64,000 bases of DNA from Calendula officinalis (taxonomy: Eukaryota; Streptophyta; Magnoliopsida; Asterales; Asteraceae): assembly GCA_963853835.1 (NCBI GenBank), contig OY970824.1, forward strand, positions 4,903,001-4,967,000, given 5' to 3'. Made by a program: the position numbers and the translations under genes. Below are positions 7,441 to 16,988 of this stretch, in pieces. Under the pieces are notes generated by a model. It did not search any database. It was not told where the DNA came from and saw only the letters and a program-made list of their open reading frames with translations. Position 1 is the first letter of the stretch, and every line of letters begins with the position of its first letter.

Positions 7441-10008
7441 TTAGTTAAGTTTGGGAACCCAAGCTTTATATGTCTTGGGTTCATCCTTTGAGAAATGAGC
7501 TTTTGGGGATTTAACTTTAAAGACTTTTGGTACCCATACTTGTTTATTACTGGTATTTTGTTTTACTACTGTCCTTTTGTAGTTATTACTGGTGTAAGAA
7601 TTTCCTACTGATCTTGGTTTATACCCATTGTTTTTAGCTTTTGAATACTTTACTACTGATGGACCAGTAGTATTTGGGTACTTACTATGTTTAGAATGAC
7701 CAGTAGTGTTTTTAGAGTTAACACCAGTAGTGTTTTTGAAATTTGTTTTGGGAGCAGTAGTATTTTTGAAATTAGGGTTATTACCAGTAGTATTCTTGTA
7801 CTGGTACCATACAGCATTATAATTAGGGTTAACACCAGTAGTAAATTTGTTAGAGTTTCTACTGGTGTTGGAAAATTTAAAATATTGTTTATTTTGATTG
7901 GATTTTCCATTATTCTTGAAGTAATTGCTGTTCTTTGGGCTTCCAGCTCTTCTGTTTTGAACAAACCTTGGTTTACTTCTTCCAAATCTTGGATCTTCAA
8001 CAATTGGATTTTTAATTTTATTTACTACTGAAAGACCAGTAGTAACTTTTAACTTTTGAGTTTTAGCATTTTCTTTAAGAACTTTAAATTCTTTTAACTC
8101 TTTGCAGTTTATTGGATTGTAGTGACAATCTTTTGCTAAATGGTTCATTTTATTGCATATAACACATCTTAGTTTCTTATTTTTAGCACCTTCAGGTATT
8201 CTTTGGTCTAAGAGTTGTGTTTTATTTCTTTCATTCCCCCTTGTTAAAATTTTTGGTACATTATTTGCATTATATTTGGGAGATTCATTTGGACTTTGAG
8301 CTGTGTGAAAACTTGTATCAATTGATTTTGGTGATTCACTTTGAGATATAGTAAATTCAATTGATTGTTCATCATCAGAAGAATTATTTGATTCAGATGT
8401 TTCATTAGATGATTCAGTTTGATTTTCAGTTTTTAATTCATTAATGATTCTTTCTGAACTGTTTTTAAGAGGTGGAATGATTTTATATGGAGGTGGTACA
8501 GCATGATATCCCACCCCATGAACAACCTTTTCTGTAGTTTGACTATTAGTTAATTCATCAAGAATTTTAGTGCTTCTTTCAAACTTTTTAATTGTTAATT
8601 TATTTTGTTCAATTTCAAGCTGACATTCTTCTATTTTACTTGTTAGTTCTTTATTTTTTGTTTCATAAAACTCTTTCTCATCCACAGCTTGAAGTAATTC
8701 TTCCTTGATCCGTTGATCAATCATCTTGTACACCTTTATTTGATGTTCTTGATCAGCAATCACCCCATCAAACTCATGATTTCTTCTGATTGCTTTTGCT
8801 AAATCTTCATTTAATTTATTGTTTTCTTTTTCTAGATTTTTAATAATTTTAGCACATTCAGGAGTACAAGGTTTAGATTTTACCTCAGTTTTGTTGTCAG
8901 TAAAGGCCATGAGAGCTTGATTTTGAGCATGCTCTTCTGCTTGGAAGCTCCAGTCATATCCTTGTCCTTGTTGTGACACAAGAGCAGTTGATTTTGATCT
9001 TTTGTCTGGTTGAGGACATTCTTTTGCAAAGTGACCAAGGTTGTTACAGTTGTAACACTTGACTTTAGTTTTGTCAAATCCTGCTTTGTCACCTTTGTTG
9101 AAATTGAGGCTTGTCCTTCCAGTTCTGTTTAGGAATCTTTTGGTCCTTAGGCTCAGCATAGCCATCTGCCATTTAAGATCCATCTCCTCAAGATCATCTG
9201 GATTCAGTTGTTCCAAGTCATCACTAATCAATGCAGTATGCACATGACTAGTGAAGAAGGATTCTCTTGCAGTATCCTCAGAATCTGCAGCCTTTCCTGC
9301 GGAGGTTTCTTGTCCTTGACCTGTACTAGACACAAAAGCAGCATTGTTAGAAGAAATAGAAGGGTTTTTGTGATTTACCTCAGTTTCAAACACTCTGAGA
9401 TCATTATAGAGTTCATCTAACTCCTTTTCTTCTAAAGCATCTCTTTGTCTGTACACCACTGTGTACATGGCCCATTCTTCACTAAGAGACCTTAGAAACT
9501 TCATGTTGACATCCTCTTGATCCATCTTTACACCAACTTGGTTGAGTTCACCAATTAGTTTGTTGAATCTGTCAAACACTTGAGTGAGTGTTTCATTGGG
9601 CTTTCCTTTGAAATTTTCAAAGTCTTGTTTGAGAACAGACTTCATATTCCTCTTGGTGCTCTTTGTCCCAACAAATCTCTTCTCCAGTGCTTCCCATAGT
9701 ATTTTTGCATCATCATATTCAACAAAGAGATGTTGATAATCATTAGGAATGGCCAGTAAGAGAGTGCTTAGAGTTTTGAGTTCGATGCCTTTATCTTTCT
9801 TCTCCTTCTCACATTTAAGTTTGTCTGCCTCAGTTGCAGAGCTACTTGCTTGAAGTTGACCAGTTTTGTTTCCTTCACAAACGACTTCCCACATGGAATA
9901 ATCTGTAATAAGCATGTATTGCTTAATACGATTCTTCCACATCCCAAAGTTATTGGGTGTGAGAATAGGAATTTTGTTGGCCTGAGTGCTTTCATTATTA
10001 TCAGTCAT
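7441..10008 (-). CDS. Copia gag, 855 aa, with two zinc knuckles
   Basis: Starts at an ATG 75 bases after the primer-binding site. The N-terminus (TPNNFGMWKNRIKQYM) and a UBN2-type gag core (about residues 90-210, with ALEKRFVGTKSTKRN and SLSEEWAMYT) form the particle protein. A first CCHC knuckle, CYNCNNLGHFAKEC, lies near residue 320; a coiled coil follows at about 390-480; a second CCHC, CVICNKMNHLAKDC, lies near 615. The C-terminal 200 residues are basic and Asn/Thr-rich with repeated NTTG, encoded by the TACTACTG word family. It should bind element RNA and assemble cytoplasmic particles. Gag ends at TAA 7443-7441, with pol in another frame immediately after. At 855 aa it is longer than most copia gag proteins. 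Confidence 0.95.
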   Translation of the reverse strand: MTDNNESTQANKIPILTPNNFGMWKNRIKQYMLITDYSMWEVVCEGNKTGQLQASSSATEADKLKCEKEKKDKGIELKTLSTLLLAIPNDYQHLFVEYDDAKILWEALEKRFVGTKSTKRNMKSVLKQDFENFKGKPNETLTQVFDRFNKLIGELNQVGVKMDQEDVNMKFLRSLSEEWAMYTVVYRQRDALEEKELDELYNDLRVFETEVNHKNPSISSNNAAFVSSTGQGQETSAGKAADSEDTARESFFTSHVHTALISDDLEQLNPDDLEEMDLKWQMAMLSLRTKRFLNRTGRTSLNFNKGDKAGFDKTKVKCYNCNNLGHFAKECPQPDKRSKSTALVSQQGQGYDWSFQAEEHAQNQALMAFTDNKTEVKSKPCTPECAKIIKNLEKENNKLNEDLAKAIRRNHEFDGVIADQEHQIKVYKMIDQRIKEELLQAVDEKEFYETKNKELTSKIEECQLEIEQNKLTIKKFERSTKILDELTNSQTTEKVVHGVGYHAVPPPYKIIPPLKNSSERIINELKTENQTESSNETSESNNSSDDEQSIEFTISQSESPKSIDTSFHTAQSPNESPKYNANNVPKILTRGNERNKTQLLDQRIPEGAKNKKLRCVICNKMNHLAKDCHYNPINCKELKEFKVLKENAKTQKLKVTTGLSVVNKIKNPIVEDPRFGRSKPRFVQNRRAGSPKNSNYFKNNGKSNQNKQYFKFSNTSRNSNKFTTGVNPNYNAVWYQYKNTTGNNPNFKNTTAPKTNFKNTTGVNSKNTTGHSKHSKYPNTTGPSVVKYSKAKNNGYKPRSVGNSYTSNNYKRTVVKQNTSNKQVWVPKVFKVKSPKAHFSKDEPKTYKAWVPKLN
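7564..8044. repeat. CAGTAGTA/TACTACTG cluster inside gag
   Basis: Eight exact copies were read: CAGTAGTA at 7665, 7755, 7785, 7836 and 8037; TACTACTG at 7564, 7651 and 8023. Near-copies CAGTAGTG lie at 7701 and 7725. On the coding strand the main orientation gives NTTG-type peptides. Confidence 0.85.
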
Positions 10009-10082
10009 GATTAATAATGTGTGTGTTTTAAAGATTAAAACTTTTTGTTGTTCTTAACAAATAGTAGATCTAGAACCAATAC

Positions 10083-10094
10083 GCTCTGATACCA
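10083..10094 (-). other. Retrotransposon primer-binding site
   Basis: The minus strand reads TGGTATCAGAGC, the standard complement to the 3' end of initiator methionine tRNA used by plant LTR elements. Two bases separate it from the LTR end. Confidence 0.95.
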
Positions 10095-10306
10095 CTTGTC
10101 AGGATCGATTAACTATAGACAAGTTAATAAACACCTTAGATCTAATTGATGATAGAAGTTGCAGCGGATCAACACTATATCAATGTATTAAGAACGATGA
10201 ACTGTAAGAACAATATGTAAGAATATTAAGAACACAGTTTCACAAAAAGCTTCAATGTATATTATTGAGTTAACAATACACACGTACGTTTACAATTCGT
10301 AAGGAA

Positions 10307-10318
10307 CTATATATAATA
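10307..10318 (-). promoter_or_regulatory. LTR TATA box
   Basis: The minus strand reads TATTATATATAG, about 140 bases downstream of the last U3 motif copy and about 300 upstream of the gag ATG. It likely directs transcription of the element. Confidence 0.55.
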
Positions 10319-10454
10319 GTCCTTGAAGCTAAACTATTTACCCTAGTTATTCTAGGATACGATTTACATCTAATTATAAATGATATACATTGATTTACAT
10401 TCTATAACTATCTCTGCGAAGATCTCGGACTTGATATGTTCCATAAACGCGTAT

Positions 10455-10632
10455 CAGTAGTAAAACCAATCACCAGTAGTAAATAAGTAACATCAGTAGT
10501 AAACTTGGTGATCAGTAGTAAGTCCATAATCATCGTCAGTAGTAACTACAATGATCAGTAGTATCTTCAATCTTTGTATGATCAGTAGTAACTAAGTTAT
10601 AGATAACACCAGCATCAACTTCATCAGTAGTA
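10455..10632. repeat. Array of 8 CAGTAGTA words in LTR U3
   Basis: Eight exact copies in 178 bases, all in one orientation, mostly preceded by AT; two degenerate copies (CAGTAATA, CAGTACTA) extend the cluster to 10690. The location upstream of the TATA box suits an enhancer or binding-site array. Confidence 0.9.
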
Positions 10633-10736
10633 AATGTTTCTGCCCCATCAGTAATAAACATAATTATCACTAACTGCAGCATCAGTACTAAGTTGATCTG
10701 TGATTTACTCTAACAAATTTGTATGTATATATGCAG

Positions 10737-12401
10737 CATCGATATTACGGGAGTTCGATGCCATTTGGATCAAAAGAAGAAGCGTATAAAAACGCCAACA
10801 CTCTTGGATTCTTTAGTTCTGAGCAAGCTTTAGCAGATTACGCTCAAATAATCCTAGACGTAAAGAAGGATTTGTCTGCAGAAAATTCTCCGGTCATAGC
10901 TATTGGAGGGTCATATGGAGGAAGTAAGTTCTAAGTTCTAATCCACACAAATTTTTCGTAGATGTCAATTATCAAAATATCAATTTGAATATCACTATTT
11001 GAAATTGAAAGGTATTCGAATTCAAGCTCAAACACATATTGTCGATGAGATAACAAATCTTATTGTCTTTTGATTTGATTCGGACTCAATCCGAGTCGGC
11101 ACGTTTGATATCATCAATTACATCTAACTCGGTCCAAATTACCATTTAGTTGAACCTATGCAAATGAAAAAAAAACAATTAATTCAGTCAAAAGTTTTGA
11201 ATCAGCAACCATTAAACACGACCCTTTAATCTACTTGGAACTTAATACTACCTCCGTATCAAAATAAGTGATACACATTCTATTTAATGGTGGATTGAAA
11301 TAAGTGATACATTTTAAAACTTACTTTATTTTGTAAATTAAGTGGGACCTTTTCTCTGCTAATTATCCGCTTTAATAAAATGAAATTACCCTTTACCCTT
11401 ACTTTTACATTTAAACATCATTATTCATTAATATTACTTTATTTAAAAGATGTGAGACTCAATCTCCAATAACTATCCACTTTAATCTATATTTTTTGCC
11501 TCAAAAATCATGTTTCTTTAAATGTACTCCGTATTACTTATTTTGAAACTGAGGCTGTATATATGTCTTGAAATTACTCTTTTTTTTTTAAAAAAAAAAA
11601 AAAATCTAAGAATGAGTGTCACAAAGAAATAAAATTTAGGCGATTTTACGGATGATCAATATTAGTCGCCTTTAAGTTGGTTTTTATTTTACGTGTTTTA
11701 TTCATGATCTGTTTTTTATTCAAATATAGTGCTGGCTTCGTGGTTTCGTTTGAAATATCCCCATGTCGTATACGGAGCGCGCATTGGCGTCATCGGCTCC
11801 AATCCTCTATTTTAAAGGCCTCACTCCTGAAAACGGATACGCTGTCGTTGTTTCAAAGGACATCAAAGTAAGTAAATTAAATCCCCAGAAGTTTCATTAC
11901 TTTTTTCTGCGACGACGGATTAACGATGCAACTTCTTATGCACAGAGTACAAGCACAAGTTGCTACAACACCATAAGAGAATCTTGGTTCGAAATTGATA
12001 GAGTTGCTGCTCAACCTAATGGCCTTTTGAGCCTTTCGCAAACGTTCAACACATGCATGTAAGTGGCAGCCAAACTTTTTAAGTTTTAAACTTTTCTAGG
12101 ATATATAGTTCTGTTTAAATATCGATATTTCCCATTTTCTAACACCGTGATCGGGTTTTGAAGGCCTATAAACACGACTAAAGATCTAAAGGACTATTTG
12201 GAGGGCGTATTAAATTCTATGGCTCAGTATGATAACCCTACGGACAACTCCTTACAAACCTTTTGTAATGCAATCGACGGAGCAGGAGAGAATAGTCACA
12301 TTCTCGACAAAGTCATGGCTGGATTCGGTTCAATTTATGGGACGAGTTGCAATGCTTTATATGATCAAGGTTTTGACAAATATTTTGGATGGGCTTGGCA
12401 A
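10737..12401 (+). pseudogene. S28 serine carboxypeptidase pseudogene, exons 2-5 only
   Basis: Four exons match those of the intact gene at 24983: exon 2 10737-10923 (QHRYYGSSMP to GGSYGG, nine codons shorter than in the intact gene), exon 3 11730-11867, exon 4 11946-12058 and exon 5 12164-12401. Splice borders are conserved. Exon 3 is four bases longer than its partner: an extra CGCA-like insertion after GGAGCG shifts the frame before the conserved ALASSAPI segment and leads to an early stop. Exons 6-9, with the catalytic Asp and His, are absent after 12401. Exon 1 would lie left of the copia insertion and is not visible. It is a tandem duplicate of the intact gene, broken by frameshift, 3' truncation and retrotransposon insertion. 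Confidence 0.9.
11248..11557. mobile_element. Stowaway-like MITE in pseudogene intron
   Basis: Inverted ends CTACCTCCGTATCAAAATAA and (reversed) CAGCCTCAGTTTCAAAATAA flank about 310 bases without coding capacity, with TA on both sides. This fits Tc1/mariner-type Stowaway MITEs. A relative lies at 55629. Confidence 0.75.
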
Positions 12402-12575
12402 GTATGTTACAGAAAGTTAGCTATAAGATGATGATTTTTACATCATACATTTTAATTTATAAACTACAATGATTGCATTATGTGTTTGTACAATTCGCAA
12501 TAATACTTGTATTATGTGGTGCATACATATAAAATTATGGTACACAAATTAATTATCTTTGCTATAAATTTAATA

Positions 12576-12825
12576 CTCCATCTGTCACACAAAAGAGTAC
12601 TCATTTATCTTTAAATTTTTGTCCCACAAAAAAGTTCTCATTTCTCAAATTAATAGGGTCCACTTACTAAAATAATATAATTACCAAGGGACTCATCATT
12701 AATTATCTACTAAAAACCAACTTTATATTATAATCAAAATTATTATCAACATGATTTCACTACTAACTATTTCCTTAAAAAATTTGGAAAAAAAATGGAT
12801 ATTTTTTTTTTTGGAACGGAGGGCG
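12576..12825. mobile_element. Stowaway-like MITE, degraded
   Basis: The left end CTCCATCTGTCACACAAAAG and right end GGAACGGAGGGCG are imperfect inverted ends with TA on both sides. The 250-base AT-rich interior contains a GGGTCCACTTACTAA core typical of the group. It adjoins the foldback element. Confidence 0.6.
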
Positions 12826-12832
12826 TAGTTTT

Positions 12833-13891
12833 TAGACTAAATTACACGGACGATCCCTGTGTTTTGTCACTTATTACAGCCACAGTCTCTGGTCTTCGTT
12901 TATTACACTAGAAGTCCCTGGTGTATTCAATTTGTTACACCCGACATCCCTCTGTCAAACGGATGTCTAAAACTTCCGTTAAGTGACCCATGTGCGCCTC
13001 ACATGATGGGCAAAATTGTAATTTCACTTTCCCGTTTAAAGAGTGTATTACACGGAAGGTCCCTGTGGTTTGCCACTTATTACATCCACAGTCCCTGAAC
13101 TTCGTTTATTACAATGGAAGTCCCTGGTGTCTTCAATATGTTACACCCGACGTCCATCTATCAAACGGACGTCTAAATGATCTGTTAAGTTACCCATGTG
13201 CACCTCACATGATGGACACTATGGTAATGCTCTGTAAATAAGTGATCATGAAGTTCGGTAAGAAAAAAAATTCAAAAGAATCATAAATACACAAAACACA
13301 TACCGTACAGTTCATTGCATTCGTTTTCTTCATCATTTGTACCTCTTTCACTGCTCGGTTGGCCCACCATTGTTGAAAAAGAAGGGTTTTTTGAAGAACA
13401 AATACAGTGGAGAGAAGAGAGGAAAAGATGAGAGGGAATAAGTGAAGGGACGACTTGTGTAAATTGAGGAACACACGTTTGAGGGAGGAAGGAGAATTAC
13501 CATTGTTCCCATCATGTAAGGTGCACATTAGTCACTTAACAGATCTTTTAGACATCCGTTTGACAGATGGACGTTAGGTGTAACATATTGAATATACCAG
13601 GGACTTCTAGTGTAATAAATGAAGTTCAGGGACTGTATCTGTAATAAGTGGCAAACCACAGGGACCTTCCGTGTAATTTACTCTTTAAAAGGGAAAGTGA
13701 AATTACGATTTTACCCATCATATGAGGTGCACATGGGTCATTTAACGGAAGTTTTAGACGTCCATTTGACAGAGGGATGTCGGGTGTAACAAATTGAATA
13801 CACCAGGGACTTCCAGTGTAATAAATGAAGACCAGGGACTGTGGCTGTAATAAGTGGCAAACCACAGGGACGTTCCATGTAATTTACTCTA
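12833..13891. mobile_element. Foldback-like element with long, internally duplicated inverted arms
   Basis: The left arm (12833-13240) and right arm (about 13500-13891) are inverted copies of about 400 bases. Each arm holds two related units of about 200 bases, recognisable by TTACACGGAAGGTCCCTGTG, CACTTATTACAGCCACAGTC and TTACACCCGACGTCC. The 260-base loop has no recognised gene. Short ORFs in the arms are by-products. No transposase is visible; long arms suggest a non-autonomous MULE or foldback element. No clear target duplication was found. Confidence 0.75.
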
Positions 13892-14354
13892 GTTTTTATA
13901 GATGTTACTTTGACCAATAGCATGTAGCTACATGGGAAAGCGTCGCTAAGACCGGTGCCAATGGGCATGCGGTTGGCCGCCGGTTGGCCACCGACGGAAC
14001 CGGCGCCGTTGGCACGGCCCGCCGGTTGGCCGCCAGTCGTGAAAGCGGCGAGAGAAGAAACGGAAGTGGAGCGTGTGTGGTGGGTCCCGTCGTACCTTCC
14101 AACCAATCACAAATTTTCCTTTTTTTTTTTTTTTTTTTAAAACGGTAATAAATTTAAATTATATATTATTAAATTAAAAAAAACGGTAATAATTTCAAAA
14201 AAATCCGAAAAAATTCAAAAAAATTCAAAAAAATTCAAAAAAAATTCCCCCTCATTTACATCTATAAATACCCACTCATTTCTTATATTTTTTACACCAC
14301 AATCACCTTCTTTCTATCTCAAAAAAATCATACCTCCTCCCAAACTTTTAAAAA

Positions 14355-15752
14355 ATGTCCAAAAGACGTCAATCATCGGTATCCAACGACATGTGGGATT
14401 ACCTTACTGGATCACCGGTTGACGCCCCACCCTCACCGGCCGGTTCTTCGTCGGGTCAAACAAGCAACCCCACACCATCGCTAGGTTTTGGGGCTTTCTC
14501 CCAACCACAACCAAACTACCAATACCCTCAACCACCACCCAACTTTCACTACCAACAACCACCACCCAACTTCCATTACTCTCAACCACCACCAAACTTT
14601 CAATACCAACAACCACCACCCAACTTCCATTACTCTCAACCACCACCCAACTTTCAATACCAACAACCTCCTCCCACCACACCTATCTATTCACAAAATT
14701 TCCAAGAACCATCACCAACCGACACCCAAAATGTGGGGGACACCCAACCGGAACCGACACCCTCAAGAAAAGGGAAAGAAAAAAGGGTGGAAAAGGGGAA
14801 AGAAAAAAGGGTGGAAAAGGGGAAAGAAAAAGCGTTGCCAAAAAGGGCACAAACAAAGTGGTCAACCCCTGACGAGGTGATTTTGGCCCAACGTTGGATT
14901 CATAACTCTGAAGATGGTGTGAAGGGGAATAGCAAAAAAGCTTTCGTCCATTGGGCTCGAATTCTCGAGGACTTCAACTCGACTGCTTCTGTGAAGCGTA
15001 ACATGAACCAACTCACGGGCAAATGGTCCAAAATAGCTCATGACGTGAAAAATTTCAGCGCTATATACAATTCGTTAAACGACGTGCGTGGAAGCGGTAC
15101 GCGAGACGAGGACGTTCTAAAAGCTGCTCGTCAACAATTCCGTGAAAATGTCGGCCGTAATTTTATATATGAAGACTGTTGGGAAGTGGTGAGAGATAGC
15201 CCAAAGTTCTATTTTTCAGTGGGCGTCATGGATACCGAGCCGATAAGCCTCGATGAAGACACCGAACCGGCGAGCATGGATCCAGGGACGGCGGCACCAA
15301 GGACGTCGACACCGGCTAACATGCATGCGTTGTTCCAAGATGACCCGTTGAGGCGCCCCCCCGGCCGCAGTGTGAGCAAGAAAAGTCAAAAGACTTCGTC
15401 TTCGTCCGATGCCGCAAGTTCCCGAAGGTCCATTAAGCTGGACACTTTGGACCTCGTTAGAAAAACCTCCAAAAAAAATACAGGCATTATCAAAAAGGTT
15501 GCAAAAATGGCACACAAAAAATTGATTTTGGAAACTTGGAAATTCCTAGCCATAAAAGTGCCAAACGACATTGACGAAAGTCGTAAGCAAATGCTTGAAA
15601 CCGCTCAAGATGAAATTGCACAGCAATTTCAAAATGATTTGGCGATTTTTAAGGACGTTGACGAGGAGGGTGACGGTGAGGGTTCGGGAGCACAAGGACC
15701 GGTTGGCGAAGACGAAGACGAAGACGAAGACGACAATGAATCTCTTGATTAG
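14355..15752 (+). CDS. PIF/Harbinger ORF1: Myb/SANT-like DNA-binding protein, 465 aa
   Basis: The start MSKRRQSSVSNDMWDYLTGS follows a 5' region with a TATA-like ATAAATA (14263). Residues 40-115 are a Pro/Gln-rich tract with repeated PPPNF(H/Q)Y(Q/S)Q units; then a Lys/Glu repeat KGKEKRVE. Residues about 170-270 form a Myb/trihelix-like domain (KWSTPDEVILAQRWI, MNQLTGKWSKIAHDV), and the C-terminal part resembles the NAM-associated domain, ending in an acidic EDEDEDEDD tail. In PIF/Harbinger elements ORF1 binds the element ends and brings the transposase to DNA; that role is from family knowledge. Database entries with this architecture are often misnamed glutathione S-transferase T3-like because of a fusion in Arabidopsis. 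Confidence 0.85.
   Translation: MSKRRQSSVSNDMWDYLTGSPVDAPPSPAGSSSGQTSNPTPSLGFGAFSQPQPNYQYPQPPPNFHYQQPPPNFHYSQPPPNFQYQQPPPNFHYSQPPPNFQYQQPPPTTPIYSQNFQEPSPTDTQNVGDTQPEPTPSRKGKEKRVEKGKEKRVEKGKEKALPKRAQTKWSTPDEVILAQRWIHNSEDGVKGNSKKAFVHWARILEDFNSTASVKRNMNQLTGKWSKIAHDVKNFSAIYNSLNDVRGSGTRDEDVLKAARQQFRENVGRNFIYEDCWEVVRDSPKFYFSVGVMDTEPISLDEDTEPASMDPGTAAPRTSTPANMHALFQDDPLRRPPGRSVSKKSQKTSSSSDAASSRRSIKLDTLDLVRKTSKKNTGIIKKVAKMAHKKLILETWKFLAIKVPNDIDESRKQMLETAQDEIAQQFQNDLAIFKDVDEEGDGEGSGAQGPVGEDEDEDEDDNESLD
14518..14680 (+). repeat. Minisatellite coding the PPPNF repeats of ORF1
   Basis: Near-identical units of about 27-30 bases (CAACCACCACCCAACTTTC core) are repeated about six times in frame and encode alternating PPPNFHYQQ and PPPNFHYSQ blocks. 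Repeat-number changes would keep the frame when a whole number of codons is gained or lost. Confidence 0.8.
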
Positions 15753-16189
15753 TAGTTTTTTTTAGTTTGAATGTCTTTTTTTTTTTTATTTATTAATGGC
15801 TTTTTTTTTAATTAATGTCTTTTTTTTAATTATTTTAATGTCTTTTTATGTATTTTTTTTTTAATTAATGAAATGTATTTTTATTAGTTATATGTTTTAA
15901 TTAGTTTATATATTTTTATTAGATAAAGAAAAGTAAGTGGTGGGGCCCAAATTTGGTGAAGTGACGGAGTGCTGTTGGCATGGGTACGTCAGTTTAGTGT
16001 TAGTTAGTTTGTATGCTGACGTGGCGCTGAGTTGGCAGAAACTGACGGCGTCAGTTTGCGTCACCATTGGCACCGGTCTAATAGCCACTTATATATCTTT
16101 ACTATATTATAAAGCATTTACACCTTTCTATAGTTAGAAGACTTAAAATTCAGCCAAATACTTTCCATTTTCGGAATTTGCTACCTTTG

Positions 16190-16275
16190 TTAAAAAAAAA
16201 TGCGTAACACAAGATTCGAACACGAAACCTGAAGCTCAAATACAAACAGACAAACCAGCTGCGCTGGTCTCCATC
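16190..16275 (-). repeat. tRNA-derived SINE-like fragment
   Basis: The minus strand shows a box-A-like CAGCGCAGCTGG followed about 30 bases later by a box-B-like GTTCGAATCTTG, the layout of Pol III promoters in tRNA-derived SINEs. No cloverleaf, poly-A end or target duplication was found. Confidence 0.4.
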
Positions 16276-16894
16276 TGCATTCTTATTCCTAAACATAACT
16301 CTATTAAACGGACAAATATACGCCTCTTCACAATTAAGCCACCAAAATTATTAACTCTTCTAACCATCTGCCTATCACCTATTCGGCCGCACGCTTCATG
16401 CCTTCATCCGACGGTTGGAAATCCCTCCTCGGCATTGTAAAGCGATAGAACCAAGAAGCCTCAAAGAAAGTAGTCGATTGCTATTCCTGGCTCCTCGGTT
16501 CCTTCAATTCACACATGCTCCTCGGTTCCTTCAAGTACTGAAGAGGTGATGAGGTTGTGGCACTTGGTTAGTTTTTCTCTGCCTCAATTTTCGATTGTTC
16601 ATCCTCTGCCTCGATTTTCTGTGTGTAGAACTAGGTTAGTTTTTTGTTAGATCTTATTTTCGATTTCCATATTAAATAATACTTCCAATTAGCCCATTAT
16701 GGTGCCCATAATATTTCGTTGCAGCCACGGAAGACATTGAATCCGAAAGTCGTTGTTCTTCTCAGGCCATCGTGATATACGGTACTTGTTTCTATTCCCC
16801 TTCCTTTCGATTTTCAGTTGCACGATTCCCGTGTGTATTTGTTTCCTAATTCTCATTCCCAGCTTAATTGCTCGGATTTGTTTGAATATTGTTG

Positions 16895-16988
16895 ATGAAA
16901 ACAGCCCTCGAGATATGGAAGCATGTGGTTGGGATGATGATTTTAAGTGAGAAATTCGAGAGCAAATTGTGCGACAAAATATTTGAAG
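16895..16988 (+). other. Exon-like segment inside the Helitron
   Basis: An ATG-initiated open stretch (start MKTALEIWKHVVGMMILSEK) ends at a GAAG/GTATTT donor-like site. Its composition is richer in codon-like pattern than its flanks. It may be a captured host exon; the source gene is not recognised. Confidence 0.35.

Larger units (their letters stand above)
1..10715 (-). mobile_element. Ty1/copia LTR retrotransposon with third ORF, left end outside window
   Basis: Reading on the minus strand, the order is LTR (10715-10097), primer-binding site complementary to initiator Met-tRNA (10094-10083), gag (10008-7441), pol (7426-3914), a spacer with a repeat array, and a long third ORF (from 3367 to beyond position 1). 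Integrase lies before reverse transcriptase in pol, which defines copia. Large gag with two zinc knuckles and an extra ORF after pol recall the Sirevirus lineage, whose members may carry an envelope-like ORF; that lineage call is inference. The second LTR and polypurine tract must lie left of the window. The right end inserts in an intron of an S28 peptidase pseudogene; the five bases after it are AATTT (10716-10720), the candidate target duplication, whose partner cannot be seen. Confidence 0.93.
10097..10715 (-). repeat. 5' LTR of the copia element
   Basis: The 619-base LTR begins TGTTAGAG and ends CCTGACA on the element strand, giving TG...CA termini, and abuts the primer-binding site. U3 holds the motif array; a TATA box follows at about 400 bases from the start. 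The boundary was set by the termini and the pseudogene sequence beyond 10715, because the other LTR is not in the window. Confidence 0.88.
13950..16078 (+). mobile_element. PIF/Harbinger element carrying ORF1 only
   Basis: The 15-base terminal inverted repeats GACCGGTGCCAATGG (13950-13964) and CCATTGGCACCGGTC (16064-16078) are perfect and flanked by TAA on both sides (13947-13949, 16079-16081), matching the TWA target preference of PIF/Harbinger. The only gene is the Myb-like ORF1; no DDE transposase gene is present, so mobility would need one in trans. Additional GC-rich subterminal repeats (CCGCCGGTTGGC) occupy 13965-14040. Perfect termini and an intact ORF suggest recent activity. Confidence 0.9.

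Noticed and set aside
12859..13865. Several ORFs of 60-120 codons with similar peptides
   Set aside because: They are repeated readings of the foldback arms, in both orientations, with no protein-like conservation.
14355..15752. Glutathione S-transferase annotation
   Set aside because: Proteins like this are often so named in databases, but no GST fold residues are present; it is a transposon ORF1 with a Myb-like domain.
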